From contig NZ_CP085442.1 in NCBI RefSeq assembly GCF_023824195.1, positions 5,045,501 through 5,109,500 of the forward strand: a DNA stretch of 64,000 nt, written 5' to 3'. Positions 63,846 to 64,000 of the stretch are shown in pieces (within the stretch, counting starts at the first letter, position 1; every line of letters starts with the position of its first letter). This stretch comes from Priestia megaterium. Its GTDB lineage: Bacteria; Bacillota; Bacilli; Bacillales; Bacillaceae_H. Both the position numbers and the translations under genes were made by a program. The notes beneath the pieces were generated by a model. The model made no database searches and was not told the origin of the DNA. It saw nothing but the letters and a program-made list of their open reading frames with translations.

Positions 63846-64000
63846 GAGGCTAGAACAAAAGTAGTTTAGTTGGTTGAAGGAAGATCCGAACGATAAACCG
63901 TTCGGATTTTTTCATTGTTTAGGGTTAACATGGATTTAATCTCTTTAGTGGCTTCTAGCTGTTGGTTGGAGGGCACAGGGAAGACTCCTGCGTGAAAAAC
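63846..64000. repeat. Second copy of structured repeat, cut by window end
   Basis: Starts with GAGGCTAGAACAAAAGTA (63846-63863), like the left end of the 34.3-kb element (16 of 18). Bases 63951-64000 align without gaps to 34379-34428 with 44 of 50 identities, covering the start of the GC-rich core. The middle parts differ. As with pdxK, the element begins right after a stop codon and carries the gene's terminator. Confidence 0.7.
63884..63907 (+). terminator. Terminator after cstA
   Basis: Stem ATCCGAACG / CGTTCGGAT with six-base loop and T6, inside the repeat. Confidence 0.85.

Noticed and set aside
1-64000. CRISPR arrays, tRNA/rRNA genes, transposase-bearing IS elements, prophage or toxin-antitoxin loci
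   Set aside because: No regularly spaced direct repeats, no RNA-gene consensus stretches and no such protein families were seen on either strand.

Overview
The window looks like a chromosomal segment of a Priestia (Bacillus) megaterium-type Bacillaceae. It is AT-rich and encodes spore-germination proteins (CwlJ, GerQ) and the prespore regulator RsfA. Long stretches follow the gene order I recall from the Bacillus subtilis ywj/ywi/ywh/ywg/ywf/ywd region (fadF-clsB-uvsE; ywiB-argS; speE-speB-pbpG-ywhD-ywhC-ywhB; ywgA-ywfO; rsfA-lipL-pta-hemQ; cwlJ-gerQ-ywdK-ywdI-ung). The species call rests on protein similarity and synteny from memory, not on a search. I see no rRNA, tRNA, CRISPR array, prophage or insertion sequence with a transposase.

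Layout. 1-6.3 kb: a leftward fatty-acid oxidation operon (FadF, thiolase, 3-hydroxybutyryl-CoA dehydrogenase, two acyl-CoA dehydrogenases, the last cut by the window edge) behind a promoter holding a FadR-type operator. 6.3-8.5 kb: cardiolipin synthase and UV endonuclease. 8.5-16.7 kb: ArgS, polyamine genes speE-speB, a class A PBP, YwhD, a site-2-protease-like protein and a tautomerase. 16.7-26 kb: YwgA, an HD hydrolase, a DUF1450 protein, RsfA, LipL, Pta, HemQ, the CwlJ/GerQ germination pair behind a sigma-E-like promoter, YwdK, YwdI, Ung and a Staygreen-domain protein. 26-32.3 kb: Zwf and GndA (convergent, oxidative pentose phosphate pathway), then AdeR and alanine dehydrogenase.

32.3-39 kb is more accessory: an unrecognised HExxH metalloprotein, PdxK, a 340-bp structured repeat, two HAD hydrolases, and a glucose/alpha-glucoside-type PTS permease coupled to an EEP-family hydrolase and controlled by a clear promoter/operator. 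39.1-46.6 kb is a seven-gene rightward surface-glycan cluster: GT4, polyprenyl-phosphate GT2, DUF6020 membrane protein, two small overlapping DMT-type proteins, a MurJ/MOP flippase and an O-antigen-ligase-like protein. It is the best candidate here for an undescribed system. 46.6-64 kb: a Na+/K+:H+ antiporter, cydABCD with a long dyad upstream, a split ThrE exporter, a LacI regulator, esterase and sugar transporter locus with a strong palindromic operator, proBA with a short ProB, and the carbon-starvation transporter CstA. The window ends inside a second copy of the structured repeat.

Most operons end in strong, often shared bidirectional hairpin terminators. Several promoters carry recognisable repressor-type sites (FadR, CcpA/LacI-like), so carbon and redox status probably governs much of the window.
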